From contig CAWHEX010000010.1 in NCBI GenBank assembly GCA_963828625.1, positions 434,001 to 498,000 of the forward strand: 64,000 nucleotides of DNA, given 5' to 3'. Shown piece by piece: positions 8,074-17,477 of this stretch (position 1 is the stretch's first letter; every line of letters starts with the position of its first letter). A model generated the notes under the pieces. It saw only the letters and a list, made by a program, of their open reading frames with translations, was not told the DNA's origin and made no database searches. A program made the position numbers and the translations under genes. The stretch comes from PALSA-894 sp963828625 (lineage in GTDB: Bacteria > Pseudomonadota > Alphaproteobacteria > Rhizobiales > Xanthobacteraceae).

Positions 8074-8834
8074 ATGACGGGCGTGGCGATCGCGCTCGCT
8101 CTCCACCCTCGCCTTCGCCGAAATCCCCCTCGCTGAGCGCCGCTCGGGCTACGACCAGATGACGTCCCGCCACCAAGGCGATGCAGGACGACGACACGTC
8201 GAATCCCGCGACGCTCTCGGTGCTCGACGGCGAGGCGCTGTGGAAGCGCAAGGCAGGCGAAGCGGGCAAGGCCTGCGCGGACTGCCACGGCGATGCGGCT
8301 ACGGCGATGCGCGGCGTCTCGGCGCGCTATCCGGCGTTCAGCGCCGCGAAGAACCGCCCGATCAACATCGAGCAGCGCATCAATCTCTGCCGCACCGACC
8401 AGCAGCAGGCGCCGCCGCTCGCCTACGAGAGCCGCGACATGCTCGCGCTCTCGGCCTATGTCGGCCGGCAGTCGCGCGGCATGCCGATCGCGGTCGTCAA
8501 CGACGCGAAGACGAAGCCCTTCATCGACGCCGGCGCGAAGGCCTATTCGGCGCGGCAGGGCCAGCTCAATCTCTCCTGCCAGAACTGCCACGACGACAAT
8601 CGCGGCCAGAAGCTCGCGGGCGTGCCGCTCGTGCAGGGCCATCCGAACGGCTACCCGCTCTACCGGCTCGAATGGCAGAGCCTCGGCTCGCTGCAACGCC
8701 GGCTGCGCAACTGCCTGATCGGCATGCGCGCCGAGCCCTACGCCTACGGCGCGGACGAATACGTCGATCTCGAACTGTTTCTGATGTGGCGCGCGCGCGG
8801 CATGACGGTCGAGACGCCGGCCGTGCGGCCGTAG
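8074..8834 (+). CDS. soxA: SoxA cytochrome c (frameshifted near its start)
   Basis: Diheme subunit of the SoxAX complex, which joins thiosulfate to SoxY. Most of the protein is intact: CADCH and CQNCH heme sites, and near the C-terminus RRLRNCLIGMRAEPYAYG, which contains the active-site Cys of SoxA. The N-terminus is split over three frames: MTGVAIAL, then STLAFAEIPLAERRSGYDQM, then KAMQDDDTSNP. One extra base near 8098 and one extra C in TCCCGCC near 8167 restore a continuous protein with a signal peptide. It closes a fccAB-soxXYZA cluster; soxB and soxCD are not in the window. Confidence 0.8.
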
Positions 8835-8971
8835 CGCGCTGCCTAAAAAATAGCCCGCACCGCACCAGCGGAAGCAGGCCGCCGCGCCGCCCCTTGGGCC
8901 GCATCCGTCGCTCCGCCGGATTCTCTCACCCGATCAGCCGTTTAAGCCCGCGCCGGCGCGCGCCTGTGGGC

Positions 8972-8987
8972 TGGCACGCCCCTTGCG
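8972..8987 (+). promoter_or_regulatory. Sigma-54 (RpoN) promoter candidate for the 9-16.5 kb operon
   Basis: TGGCACGCCCCTTGCG matches the -24/-12 consensus TGGCAC-N5-TTGCW at every conserved base except the last. The predicted start of transcription, about 12 bases downstream, leaves a leader of roughly 35 bases to the ATG at 9033. GCACC half-sites around 8857-8866 could belong to an NtrC-type activator, but they are weak. Confidence 0.65.
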
Positions 8988-9032
8988 GAACCGACCCGAC
9001 GAGCACCACGGGGGCTGATCGGGAGGTTTGCA

Positions 9033-10652
9033 ATGAAGCGTCGTGATTTCCTCAAGTCCGCATCCGCCACGGCGGCAACGGCCGCGTTTTCCGCGCCCGC
9101 GATCTTCTCGCCCGCCAAGGCGCAATCGCGGCAGGAGACGCTGCTGATCGTCTCCGAGAGCGGACCGAACAACATCGACATCCACGGCGTCGGCACCAAC
9201 GTGCCGGGCTACGAGGTGTCGTGGAATTGCTACGACCGCCTCATCAGCCACGAGATGAAGACCGGGCCGAACGGCGTTCCCTATTACGACCGCGACAAGT
9301 TCAAGATGGAATTGGCCGACGACATGAACGTCGGCGACATGTCGGTCACCTTCAAGCTGAAGAAGAACGCGGTCTTCCAGGACGGCTCGCCGGTGACGGC
9401 GAACGACGTGAAGTGGTCGCTCGACCGCTCCGTCTCGGTCGGCGGATTTCCGACCTTCCAGATGGGCGCGGGTTCGCTGACCAAGCCCGAGCAGTTCGTG
9501 GTGGTCGACGACAACACGTTCCGCGTCGACTTTGCCAAGAAGGACCGCCTGACGATCCCCGACCTCGCCGTGATCGTGCCCTGCATCATCAACTCGGGGC
9601 TGGTGAAGAAGCACGCCACGGAAAAAGACCCGTGGGGCATGGAATACACCAAGCAGAACACCGCGGGCTCCGGCGCCTATCGCGTGGTGAACTGGACCGC
9701 CGGCACCGAAGTCGTGATGGAGCGCAACGACAAATGGGTCGGCGGGCCGCTGCCGAAGGTGCGGCGCATCGTGTGGCGCATGGTGCCCTCCGCCGGCAAC
9801 CGGCGCGCGCTGCTCGAACGCGGCGACGCGGACATCTCCTACGATCTGCCGAACAAGGATTTCGTCGAGCTGAAGGACGCCGGCAAGCTCTCGATCGTGT
9901 CGACGCCCTACTCGAACGGCATCCAGTACATCGGCATGAACGTGAAGCAGCCGCCGTTCGACAACATCAAGGTGCGGCAGGCGGTCGCCTACGCGATCCC
10001 GTACCAGAAGATCATGGACGCGGTGCTGTTCGGCCTGTCGAAGCCGATGTTCGGCGCGAAGGCCGATGCGGCGACCGAAGTCGCGTGGCCGCAGCCGCAC
10101 AGCTACACGACCGACATCGCCAAGGCGAAGCAGCTGCTCGCCGAGGCCGGCTATCCGAACGGCTTCGAGACGACGCTGTCGTTCGACCTGGGCTTCGCGG
10201 GCGTGAACGAGCCGCTCTGCGTGCTGACGCAGGAGAGCCTCGCGCAGATCGGCATCAAGACGACGATCAACAAGATCCCCGGCGCGAACTGGCGCACCGA
10301 GCTGAACAAGAAGACGCTGCCGCTCTACACCAACGTGTTCTCGGGCTGGCTCGATTACCCCGAGTACTTCTTCATCTGGTGCTATCACGGCAAGAATTCG
10401 ATCTTCAACACGATGAGCTACCAGTCGAAGGAATGCGACGCCTACATCGACGGCGCGGTCGATGCCGCCGCGGTCGGCGACAAGGCGAAGTACGAGAAGG
10501 ACGTGAAGGGCTTCGTCGATACGGCCTTCGCCGACATGCCGCGCATCCCGCTGTTCCAGCCTTACGTGAACGTCGCGATGCAGAAGAACGTCAGCGGCTA
10601 CCAATACTGGTTCCACCGCCGGCTCGATTATCGCGCGCTCGTGAAGGGGTGA
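9033..10652 (+). CDS. ABC transporter substrate-binding protein, family 5 (peptide type)
   Basis: 539-residue periplasmic binding protein of the DppA/OppA family. A Tat signal (MKRRDFLKSASATAATAAF) follows a good GGGAGG ribosome site. The family signature region is SVTFKLKKNAVFQDGSPVTA with NDVKWSLDRS. It is the first gene after the sigma-54-like promoter and is followed by two permeases, a double ATPase and the AtzG/E/H genes. It probably captures a small amide or ureido compound for hydrolysis; family 5 proteins also bind peptides, nickel and opines, so the ligand is uncertain. Confidence 0.85.
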   Translation: MKRRDFLKSASATAATAAFSAPAIFSPAKAQSRQETLLIVSESGPNNIDIHGVGTNVPGYEVSWNCYDRLISHEMKTGPNGVPYYDRDKFKMELADDMNVGDMSVTFKLKKNAVFQDGSPVTANDVKWSLDRSVSVGGFPTFQMGAGSLTKPEQFVVVDDNTFRVDFAKKDRLTIPDLAVIVPCIINSGLVKKHATEKDPWGMEYTKQNTAGSGAYRVVNWTAGTEVVMERNDKWVGGPLPKVRRIVWRMVPSAGNRRALLERGDADISYDLPNKDFVELKDAGKLSIVSTPYSNGIQYIGMNVKQPPFDNIKVRQAVAYAIPYQKIMDAVLFGLSKPMFGAKADAATEVAWPQPHSYTTDIAKAKQLLAEAGYPNGFETTLSFDLGFAGVNEPLCVLTQESLAQIGIKTTINKIPGANWRTELNKKTLPLYTNVFSGWLDYPEYFFIWCYHGKNSIFNTMSYQSKECDAYIDGAVDAAAVGDKAKYEKDVKGFVDTAFADMPRIPLFQPYVNVAMQKNVSGYQYWFHRRLDYRALVKG

Positions 10653-10671
10653 GGTAGTGGCCGCACCCGCT

Positions 10672-10750
10672 CCGCTCATTCCCGCGCAAGCGGGAAATCC
10701 AGCCTTTCCTTGCGTGGCCCTGGGTCCCCGCTTTCGCGGGGACCGAGCGG
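10672..10750 (+). repeat. Palindromic repeat, family A, copy 1
   Basis: CCGCTCATTCCCGCGCAAGC opens a dispersed element made of two adjacent hairpins (CCCGC..GCGGG, then GTCCCCGC..GCGGGGAC) and ending in GAGCGG. It lies between the binding-protein and permease genes. Related copies are at 16022, 31536, 37244, 50906 and 53527. Confidence 0.85.
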
Positions 10751-10763
10751 AAGGCAGAGCACC

Positions 10764-11777
10764 ATGCTAGCCGTCATCCTCAAGCGCCTGCTCGTCGCGA
10801 TCCCGAGCCTGATCGGCGTCGTGATCGTGACGTTCCTGCTCACGCGCGCGCTGCCGGGCGATCCGGCCGCGTATTTCGCCGGACCCGCCGCCACCAAGGA
10901 GGCGGTCCAGGAAGTCCGCGTGAAGCTCGGGCTCGACAAGTCGCTGCCGCAGCAGTTCATCCGCTATGTCGGCGATCTCGCCAAGGGCGACCTCGGCCAG
11001 TCGCTCACCACCGGACAGCCGGTCGTCACCGAAATCCGCAACCGCCTCCCCGCCTCGGCCGAACTCACGCTGCTCGGGCTGATCGTGTCGGTCGCGATCG
11101 CGATCCCGCTCGGCATCTTCGCGGCGGTGAAGCCGAACTCGTGGATCGACCACACCTGCCGCGTGGTGACGACCGCGGGCGTCTCGCTGCCGGTGTTCTT
11201 CACCGGGCTGATCCTCGTCTATTTCTTCTACTACATCCTCGGCTGGGCGCCCGCGCCGCTCGGCCGGCTGGATATCTTCTTCTCGGCCCCGCCGCCGGTC
11301 ACAAACTTCTATCTGATCGACAGCCTGATCGCGGGCGACCTCGCGACGTTTCGCGCCGCCGCAAGCCAGCTGTTGCTCCCCGCGCTCACGCTCGGCATCT
11401 TTTCGCTGGCGCCGATCGCCCGCATGACGCGCGCCTCGATGCTGGCGGTGCTCGCCTCCGACTTCGTGCGCACCGCACGCGCGAGCGGGCTCACGCCGTT
11501 CACCGTGATCGTCACCTACGCGTTCCGCAACGCGATGCTCCCCGTCGTCACCACGCTGGGCATGGTGTTCTCGTTCCTGCTCGGCGCGAACGTGCTGGTC
11601 GAGAAGGTGTTCGCCTGGCCCGGCATCGGCTCCTACGCGGTCGAGGCGCTGATCGCGTCGGACTTCGCGCCGGTGCAGGGCTTCGTGCTCACGATGGCGA
11701 TCATGTACGTGCTGCTCAATCTCGCGATCGACGTTCTCTACGGCGTGATCGATCCGCGCGTGAGGCTTGAAGGATGA
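10764..11777 (+). CDS. ABC transporter permease, DppB type
   Basis: 337-residue inner-membrane permease. I start at ATG 10764 (MLAVILKRLLVAIPSLIGVV) because in-frame codons before it lie in the palindromic repeat. Six or so hydrophobic segments and the conserved cytoplasmic loop (DFVRTARASGLTPFTVIVTY) mark the DppB/OppB family. It pairs with the next permease, whose ATG overlaps its stop. Confidence 0.9.
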   Translation: MLAVILKRLLVAIPSLIGVVIVTFLLTRALPGDPAAYFAGPAATKEAVQEVRVKLGLDKSLPQQFIRYVGDLAKGDLGQSLTTGQPVVTEIRNRLPASAELTLLGLIVSVAIAIPLGIFAAVKPNSWIDHTCRVVTTAGVSLPVFFTGLILVYFFYYILGWAPAPLGRLDIFFSAPPPVTNFYLIDSLIAGDLATFRAAASQLLLPALTLGIFSLAPIARMTRASMLAVLASDFVRTARASGLTPFTVIVTYAFRNAMLPVVTTLGMVFSFLLGANVLVEKVFAWPGIGSYAVEALIASDFAPVQGFVLTMAIMYVLLNLAIDVLYGVIDPRVRLEG

Positions 11778-12661
11778 GCGATATCGCCCTCAAGGAGGCG
11801 CCAGCGCAAGGCGGCATCACGGCGACGCTGAAGCACGCCCGCTACGTGATCGGCGAGAACCCGGTGACGGGCTTTGCCTTCGCGCTGTTCGTGCTGATCG
11901 TGTTCGCGGCGGTGCTCGGGCCGTACATCGTTCCCTACGATCCGCTCGCCAGCAACACGGCGATGTCACTCAAGCCGCCCTCGCGCGCGCACTGGTTCGG
12001 CACCGATCAGCTCGGCCGCGACGTGTTCAGCCGCGTGGTCGCGGCGACGCGGCTCGACTTCATCATCGCGGTGTTCTCCGTGGCGCTCGTGTTCCTGATG
12101 GGCGGGCTCGCGGGCGTCGCCGCCGGCTTCTTCGGCGGCTGGACCGACCGCATCGTGTCGCGCATCGCCGACACCATCATGGCGTTCCCGCTGTTCGTGC
12201 TCGCGATGGGCATCGTGGCGGCGCTCGGCAACACGGTGCAGAACATCATCATCGCGACCGCGATCGTGAACTTCCCGCTCTATGCGCGCATCGCCCGCAC
12301 CGAGGCGAACGTGCGGCGCGAGGCCGGTTTCGTGCAGGCGGCGCGGCTCTCCGGCAACGGCGAGGGCCGCATCCTGCTGACGCAGATCCTGCCCAACATC
12401 ATGCCGATCATGATCGTGCAGATGTCGCTCACGATGGGCTACGCGATCCTCAACGCGGCCGGCCTCTCGTTCATCGGGCTCGGCGTGCGCCCGCCCGATG
12501 CCGAGTGGGGCATCATGGTGGCGGAAGGCGCGGCCTTCATGGTGTCGGGCGAATGGTGGATCGCGTTCTTCCCCGGGCTGGCGCTGATGATCGCGGTGTT
12601 CTGCTTCAACCTGCTGGGCGACGGCCTGCGCGACATCGTCGATCCGCAGCGGAGGACGTGA
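11774..12661 (+). CDS. ABC transporter permease, DppC type
   Basis: 295-residue permease overlapping its partner by 4 bases. An N-terminal hydrophobic segment (GFAFALFVLIVFAAVLGPYI) is followed by HWFGTDQLGRDVFSRV, the diagnostic DppC/OppC motif, and by the EAA loop (EAGFVQAARLSGNGEGRILL) that docks with the ATPase. It forms the membrane channel with the DppB-type subunit. Confidence 0.9.
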   Translation: MSDIALKEAPAQGGITATLKHARYVIGENPVTGFAFALFVLIVFAAVLGPYIVPYDPLASNTAMSLKPPSRAHWFGTDQLGRDVFSRVVAATRLDFIIAVFSVALVFLMGGLAGVAAGFFGGWTDRIVSRIADTIMAFPLFVLAMGIVAALGNTVQNIIIATAIVNFPLYARIARTEANVRREAGFVQAARLSGNGEGRILLTQILPNIMPIMIVQMSLTMGYAILNAAGLSFIGLGVRPPDAEWGIMVAEGAAFMVSGEWWIAFFPGLALMIAVFCFNLLGDGLRDIVDPQRRT

Positions 12662-14421
12662 TGAGCGACGGCCTCCCCATGAGCAACCAGCCGCCGGTGC
12701 CGCTGCTCGACGTCAAGGACCTGACGGTCGAGTTCTCCACGCGGCGCGGCATCGTCAAGGCCGTGCAGCACGTCAACATCGAAGTCGCCAAGGGCGAGAC
12801 GCTGGCGATCGTCGGCGAATCCGGCTCGGGCAAGTCGGTGACGTCGTTCGCCGTGATGCGCATTCTCGATCGCGCCGGGCGCATCGCCGAAGGCTCGGTG
12901 ATGTTCTCCGGCATCGACGTGCGCGGGGCCGACGACAACCAGATGCGCGACCTTCGCGGCCGCGAAATGTCGATGATCTTCCAGAACCCGCGTTCTGCGT
13001 TGAACCCGATCCGCAAGGTCGGACGGCAGATCGAGGACGTGCTGCGCCAGCACGTGCAGGCGGATTCCGCTGCGCTCACCAGCAAGGCGGTCGAAATCCT
13101 CGACCAGGTGCGCATCGCGCGCCCGCGCGAGCGCTATCACGCCTATCCGTTCGAGCTGTCGGGCGGCATGTGCCAGCGCGTGGTCATCGCGTTGGCGCTC
13201 GCCTGCAAGCCGCAGCTCCTGATCGCCGACGAACCGACCACCGGGCTCGACGTCACCACGCAGAAGACCGTGATGGACCTCGTGACCGAGCTGACGCGCG
13301 AGCGCGGCATGTCGACGATCCTGATCACGCACGACCTCGGGCTCGCCTCGGTCTATTGCGACCGCGTGGTCGTGATGGAGAAGGGTCACGTCGTCGAGAC
13401 GGCGGATTCCTCGAAGATCTTCAAGGCGCCCTCGCACCCCTATACGCGCAAGCTGATGCGCGCGACGCCGCGCCCGGGCGTCGGCCTGCGCGACCTGCTG
13501 CCGGAGGAGACGCCGCCGCTGGCAGCCGCCCCTCCCACGGCGCGCGTTTCCGCCACCAGCCGCCCCGCGGGCGAGGCGAAAGACAAGAAGCCCGAGCCGC
13601 TGCTCGTGGTCGAGAAGCTCATCAAGGAATATCCGCGTCAGGGCCTCACCACATCGCTGTCGAAGCTGTTCCGCGGCGGGCCCGCGCCGGAGCCCGAGGT
13701 GTTCCGCGCGGTCGACGGCATTTCGTTCTCGATCGACCGCGGCGAAAGCGTCGGGCTGGTCGGCGAATCCGGCTGCGGCAAGTCCACCACCTCGATGATG
13801 GTGATGCGGCTGATCGACAAGACCGACGGACTGATCCGCTTCGGCGGCGACGATATCGGCGCGATCCCGGCGCGGGATTTCGCCAGGCTGTCGCACCGCA
13901 AGCGCATCCAGATGGTGTTCCAGGACCCGACCGACAGCCTCAATCCGCGCTTCACCGCCGCGCGCGCGATCGCCGACCCGATCCTGCGGCTCGGCGACGT
14001 GCGCGGCCGCGGCGCGGTGCGGGCGCGTTGCGAGGAACTGGCCACACAGGTCGGCCTGCCGCTTCATTTCCTCGACCGCTTTCCGCACCAGCTCTCGGGC
14101 GGACAGAAGGCGCGCGTCGGCATCGCGCGCGCGATCGCGCTCAACCCGGAACTGATCATCCTCGACGAGCCGACCGCGGCGCTCGACGTGTCGGTGCAGG
14201 CGGTGGTGCTCAATCTGCTGCAGGACCTGAAGGACAAGCTCGGCATGAGCTACCTGTTCGTCTCGCACGACCTCAACGTGGTGCGGCTGCTGTGCGACCG
14301 GGTGATCGTCATGAAGACCGGCAGGATCGTCGAGCAGGGTCCGACCGAGCGCGTGCTGTTCGCGCCGGAGGCGCAGTACACGCGCGATTTGCTTGAGGCG
14401 ATCCCGCATCCGCCGGTGTAG
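12661..14421 (+). CDS. Double ABC ATPase (DppD-DppF fused)
   Basis: 586-residue protein with two complete nucleotide-binding domains. Domain 1 has Walker A GESGSGKSVTS, signature LSGGMCQRV and Walker B LLIADEPTTGLDV. Domain 2, from about residue 310, has GESGCGKSTTS, LSGGQKARVGIARA and LIILDEPTAALDVS. The YTRKLMRATP segment after domain 1 is the oligopeptide-transporter C-terminal extension. The start at ATG 12661 overlaps the permease stop by one base. It powers the transporter encoded by the preceding three genes. Confidence 0.9.
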   Translation: MSDGLPMSNQPPVPLLDVKDLTVEFSTRRGIVKAVQHVNIEVAKGETLAIVGESGSGKSVTSFAVMRILDRAGRIAEGSVMFSGIDVRGADDNQMRDLRGREMSMIFQNPRSALNPIRKVGRQIEDVLRQHVQADSAALTSKAVEILDQVRIARPRERYHAYPFELSGGMCQRVVIALALACKPQLLIADEPTTGLDVTTQKTVMDLVTELTRERGMSTILITHDLGLASVYCDRVVVMEKGHVVETADSSKIFKAPSHPYTRKLMRATPRPGVGLRDLLPEETPPLAAAPPTARVSATSRPAGEAKDKKPEPLLVVEKLIKEYPRQGLTTSLSKLFRGGPAPEPEVFRAVDGISFSIDRGESVGLVGESGCGKSTTSMMVMRLIDKTDGLIRFGGDDIGAIPARDFARLSHRKRIQMVFQDPTDSLNPRFTAARAIADPILRLGDVRGRGAVRARCEELATQVGLPLHFLDRFPHQLSGGQKARVGIARAIALNPELIILDEPTAALDVSVQAVVLNLLQDLKDKLGMSYLFVSHDLNVVRLLCDRVIVMKTGRIVEQGPTERVLFAPEAQYTRDLLEAIPHPPV

Positions 14422-14430
14422 GATACGGCC

Positions 14431-14616
14431 ATGCCGAAACCCGACCATCTCGACGCCTACATCGACGCCGCCGCGCAGGCGCTCGGCCTCACCGTCCAGC
14501 CCGACTGGAAGCCGGCGGTGCGCGCCAACCTCGAAGTCACGCTCGCGCTCGCCGCGATCGTGGCCGAGAAGGAATTGCCGGACGATGCCGAGCCCGCGCC
14601 GGTGTTCCGGGCCTGA
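14431..14616 (+). CDS. atzG: AtzG-like small protein (DUF4089 / HpxX type)
   Basis: 61-residue protein (HLDAYIDAAAQALGLTVQP, then LEVTLALAAIVAEKELPDDA). Size, composition and position immediately before an AtzE-family amidase match AtzG, a small partner required for a stable AtzE complex in cyanuric acid breakdown, and HpxX of oxalurate/oxamate pathways. It begins 9 bases after the ATPase stop and ends 2 bases before the amidase start, so it is translated with them. Its own reaction is none; it is a structural subunit by family knowledge. Confidence 0.75.
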   Translation: MPKPDHLDAYIDAAAQALGLTVQPDWKPAVRANLEVTLALAAIVAEKELPDDAEPAPVFRA

Positions 14617-14618
14617 CG

Positions 14619-16006
14619 ATGGACACAGCCTGGAGCAGCGCCGCCGAGATCGCGGAAGCCGTCGCGGCGGGCCGCGTATCGGCATCCGCAGGTCGTCAAG
14701 GATGCGCTCGCGCGCATCAAGGCGCGCGACGGCGCGTTCAATTCATTCACCGACGTGACGGCCGAGCGCGCGGAAAAGAAGGCGCGCGCGATCGACGAGG
14801 CGCGCGCGGCGGGCAAACCACTCGGGCCTCTCGCGGGCGTGCCATTCGCGGTGAAGAACCTGTTCGACGTGAGAGGGCCTGCCGACGCGCGCCGGCTCGA
14901 AGATCAACCGCGAGCTTGCGCCCTCCGTGCATGACCAGCCGCTGATCGAGCGGCTCGAGGCCGCCGGCGCGGTCCTGGTCGGCGCGCTCAACATGGGCGA
15001 ATACGCCTACGACTTCACCGGCGAGAACGCGCACGACGGCAATGCGTGCAATCCGCACGACACGTCACGCATGACCGGCGGCTCGTCGAGCGGCTCGGGC
15101 GGCGCGGTCGCGGGCGGGCTGGTGCCGCTCTCGCTCGGCTCGGACACCAACGGCTCGATCCGCGTGCCGTCGTCGTTCTGCGGGCTGTTCGGCCTGAAGC
15201 CGACCTATGGGCGGCTTTCCCGCGCGCGCTCGTTTCCCTTCGTCGGCAGCCTCGATCATCTGGGTCCCTTGGCGCGCTCGGCGCGCGACCTCGCGCTCGC
15301 CTACGACGCGATGCAGGGCCACGATCCCGAAGACCCGGTGTGCGCCGAGCGGCCGGCCGAGCCCGTCATGCCGTCGCTGACGCGCGGCACCGAGGGCCTG
15401 CGCATCGCGGTCGCGGGCGGCTATTTCCGTCAGGGCGCATTCCCCGAAGCCATCGAGGCGGTCGACCGCGTCGCCAGGGCGCTGCGCGCGAGCGAGATCG
15501 AGATTCCCGAGGCGAAGCGCGCGCGCTCGGCCGCCTACATCATCACGGCGACCGAAGGCGCGAGCCTGCATCTCGACCGGCTGCGCACGCGCGCGAACGA
15601 TTTCGATCCCGCGGTGCGCGACCGGCTGATCGCGGGCGCGATGGTGCCCGCGCCGCTGGTCAACGCCGCGCAGAAATTCCGCCGCTGGTATCGCGGCGAA
15701 GTGCTCAAGCTGTTCGACAAGGTCGATGCGATCCTCGCGCCCGCGACGCCCTGCACCGCGCCGGCGATCGGGCAGAAGACCTTCATGCTCGACGGCGTGG
15801 AGCTTCCCGTCCGGCCGAACATCGGCATCTACACGCAGCCGATCTCGTTCATCGGCCTTCCGGTCGCCGCCGTTCCGGTGCCGCTCAAGCCGATGCCGAT
15901 CGCCGTGCAGGTGATCGCGGCGCCGTGGCGCGAAGACATCGCGCTGCGCATCGCGTATGCGCTGGAGCAGGCGGGCGTGTGCGCGGCGCCGCGGCCGGCG
16001 CTATAG
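14619..16006 (+). CDS. atzE: AtzE-family amidase (frameshifted)
   Basis: Amidase-signature hydrolase, rejoined length about 460 residues. The catalytic Lys is in AGVPFAVKNLFDV, and the Ser-cisSer pair lies in MTGGSSSGSGGAVAGG, followed by LGSDTNGSIRVPSSFCG. The N-terminal 90 codons are spread over three frames. One extra base near 14686 and one extra C in GGGCCTGCC near 14880 reconnect MDTAWSSAAEIAEAVAAGRV to the long frame starting at 14927. With atzG before it and an atzH-like gene after it, the enzyme probably hydrolyses 1-carboxybiuret, oxalurate or a related ureido compound and releases ammonia. Confidence 0.8.
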
Positions 16007-16021
16007 AGTGATGTTTCTTTC

Positions 16022-16095
16022 CCGCTCATGCCCGCGAAAGCGGGCATCCAGCTCTGTACAAAGCACTGGGTCCCCGCTTTCGCGGGGACGAGCGG
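16022..16095 (+). repeat. Palindromic repeat, family A, copy 2
   Basis: CCGCTCATGCCCGCGAAAGC starts a two-hairpin element ending GGGGACGAGCGG in the 109-base gap between the amidase and the AtzH-like gene. It is nearly identical in both hairpins to the copy at 37244. Confidence 0.85.
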
Positions 16096-16115
16096 CAATT
16101 GGCTAGGGAGCGAAC

Positions 16116-16508
16116 ATGGAAATCGATCTGCCGGAGGTCGTCGCGGAGGTGCGTGCCGCGTTCGACCGCTACGAGAAGGCACTGATCACGAACGATCTCG
16201 GCGTTCTCAATACGATCTTCCGCGATGCGCCGCAGACGATCCGCTACGGCATCGGCGAGAACCTCTACGGTTACGGAGAGATCAAGGGCTTCCGGCAGGC
16301 GCGCGCGCCGGTCGGGCTGATGCGATCGATCGCGCGGACCGTCATCACCACTTACGGCCGCGATTTCGCGGTTGCGTCGACGCTATTCCGGCGTGAAACC
16401 GTGCCCGGCAAGGTCGGGCGGCAGCAGCAGAGCTGGGTGCGCTTTCCCGACGGCTGGCATGTCGTGGCGGCGCACGTCAGCCTGATCGACGAGGCCAAGC
16501 CCGCTTAA
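16116..16508 (+). CDS. atzH: AtzH/HpxZ-like protein (DUF3225, NTF2 fold)
   Basis: 130-residue protein with the AtzH/HpxZ pattern: VRAAFDRYEKALITNDLGVL near the start, then RYGIGENLYGYGEIKGFR and WVRFPDGWHVVAAHVSLID. Members are found beside AtzE-type amidases, and AtzH itself was reported as a small amidase with an NTF2-like fold. It closes the transporter-atzG-atzE operon. The conserved association suggests it acts on the product or stabilises an intermediate of the AtzE reaction. Confidence 0.75.
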   Translation: MEIDLPEVVAEVRAAFDRYEKALITNDLGVLNTIFRDAPQTIRYGIGENLYGYGEIKGFRQARAPVGLMRSIARTVITTYGRDFAVASTLFRRETVPGKVGRQQQSWVRFPDGWHVVAAHVSLIDEAKPA

Positions 16509-16511
16509 CGC

Positions 16512-17471
16512 CTAACGCGTCTCGACGGGGATCAACCCCATGTCCTGCGGGAAGAACCACGTCGCCGACGTGACCTTCGCCATCATGTCGCGGTCGATGT
16601 ACGGCAGCACCGTCTTCTCGAAGGCCCGCTGGGCCTGCTCATAGTCGCGGCGGCACCCGGCCGCGCGCGACCTGGGAATGAACCCGGCGTCGATGAACGG
16701 CTGGAAGACGTTCGGCTTCCCGCCATAGGCGATGCAGAGGAAGGTCAGGAAGCGCTGCTGCGACGTCGAGTGCGTATCCGAGTAGATCGATCGCTGCACG
16801 AGCGCTGTCGTCGCCCGCCCCAGCGGGACGCTCGGTCGGCGCCACTTCCAGAGCGAGCCGCGGACCGTCGTCAGCGCCACCTGGTCGCCGAATTGCATCA
16901 TCACGAATGCGGCCACCTGATCGGCGGCGTCCTCTTCCCGTCCGAGAACCGGAATCTTGAGAATGTGGAAGATCGCATGACCGGTCTCATGCAGCAGCGT
17001 CGAAACGATCGCGCCGATGATCGCATCGTCGCGCGTGATGCCTTCGTCCGTCGTGGCGTCGGGCGCGCCGAGCTCGAAGTTTCTGACGTATTCGAGGCAC
17101 AACGTGATCGTGTTTTCGGACGGGCTGAAAAATGCGTTCGGATTTCCGCACTCCTTGGTCACCAGCCGCAATGTCGTCGGAAGCTTGAGCGGCGCCAGGA
17201 ATTGCGCGAACCGCTCGAGCAGCTTGCGTTCCTTGATCCGGGCATGAATGCGCTTGAAGGCATCGTATTGCTCGAACTCTTCCTGAACTTCCTTTCGCTG
17301 GTCGGCCGGATCGAGGCCGCTGAACACTTCGGGATCAAGCGGCTCCATATAGTCGACAATGATCTTGTCGTTGCGGGGAACCGACGCGATCTGCGCGACC
17401 GCCAGCGAAGGCGTCAGGCCATACAGAAGAAGCGACAGCACTGCGGCGAACAACGTCTTCATCAATCGCAT
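16512..17471 (-). CDS. DUF4344-type zinc metallopeptidase, exported
   Basis: 319-residue secreted protein. A signal peptide (residues 1-26, ending SLAVAQ) precedes a mature domain with the zinc-protease motif HETGH at 161-165 and a conserved acidic segment REEDAADQ at 178-185 that could hold the third ligand. Four cysteines (KECG 108, TLCL 125, FLCI and AGCR) recur in the next gene and may form disulfides. The family matches DUF4344, putative metallopeptidases of unknown substrate. It starts 6 bases after a homologous gene on the same strand, so both are probably made together. Confidence 0.75.
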   Translation of the reverse strand: MRLMKTLFAAVLSLLLYGLTPSLAVAQIASVPRNDKIIVDYMEPLDPEVFSGLDPADQRKEVQEEFEQYDAFKRIHARIKERKLLERFAQFLAPLKLPTTLRLVTKECGNPNAFFSPSENTITLCLEYVRNFELGAPDATTDEGITRDDAIIGAIVSTLLHETGHAIFHILKIPVLGREEDAADQVAAFVMMQFGDQVALTTVRGSLWKWRRPSVPLGRATTALVQRSIYSDTHSTSQQRFLTFLCIAYGGKPNVFQPFIDAGFIPRSRAAGCRRDYEQAQRAFEKTVLPYIDRDMMAKVTSATWFFPQDMGLIPVETR

Positions 17472-17477
17472 CCCCGG

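Noticed and set aside
8934..10679. 581-codon open frame on the minus strand
   Set aside because: Antisense to the family 5 binding protein; no motif, signal or ribosome site of its own.
12439..14685. 748-codon open frame on the minus strand
   Set aside because: It is antisense to the DppC and double-ATPase genes, which have full family motifs. Its composition is Arg/Ala/His-rich with no domain, as expected for the complement of a high-GC gene.
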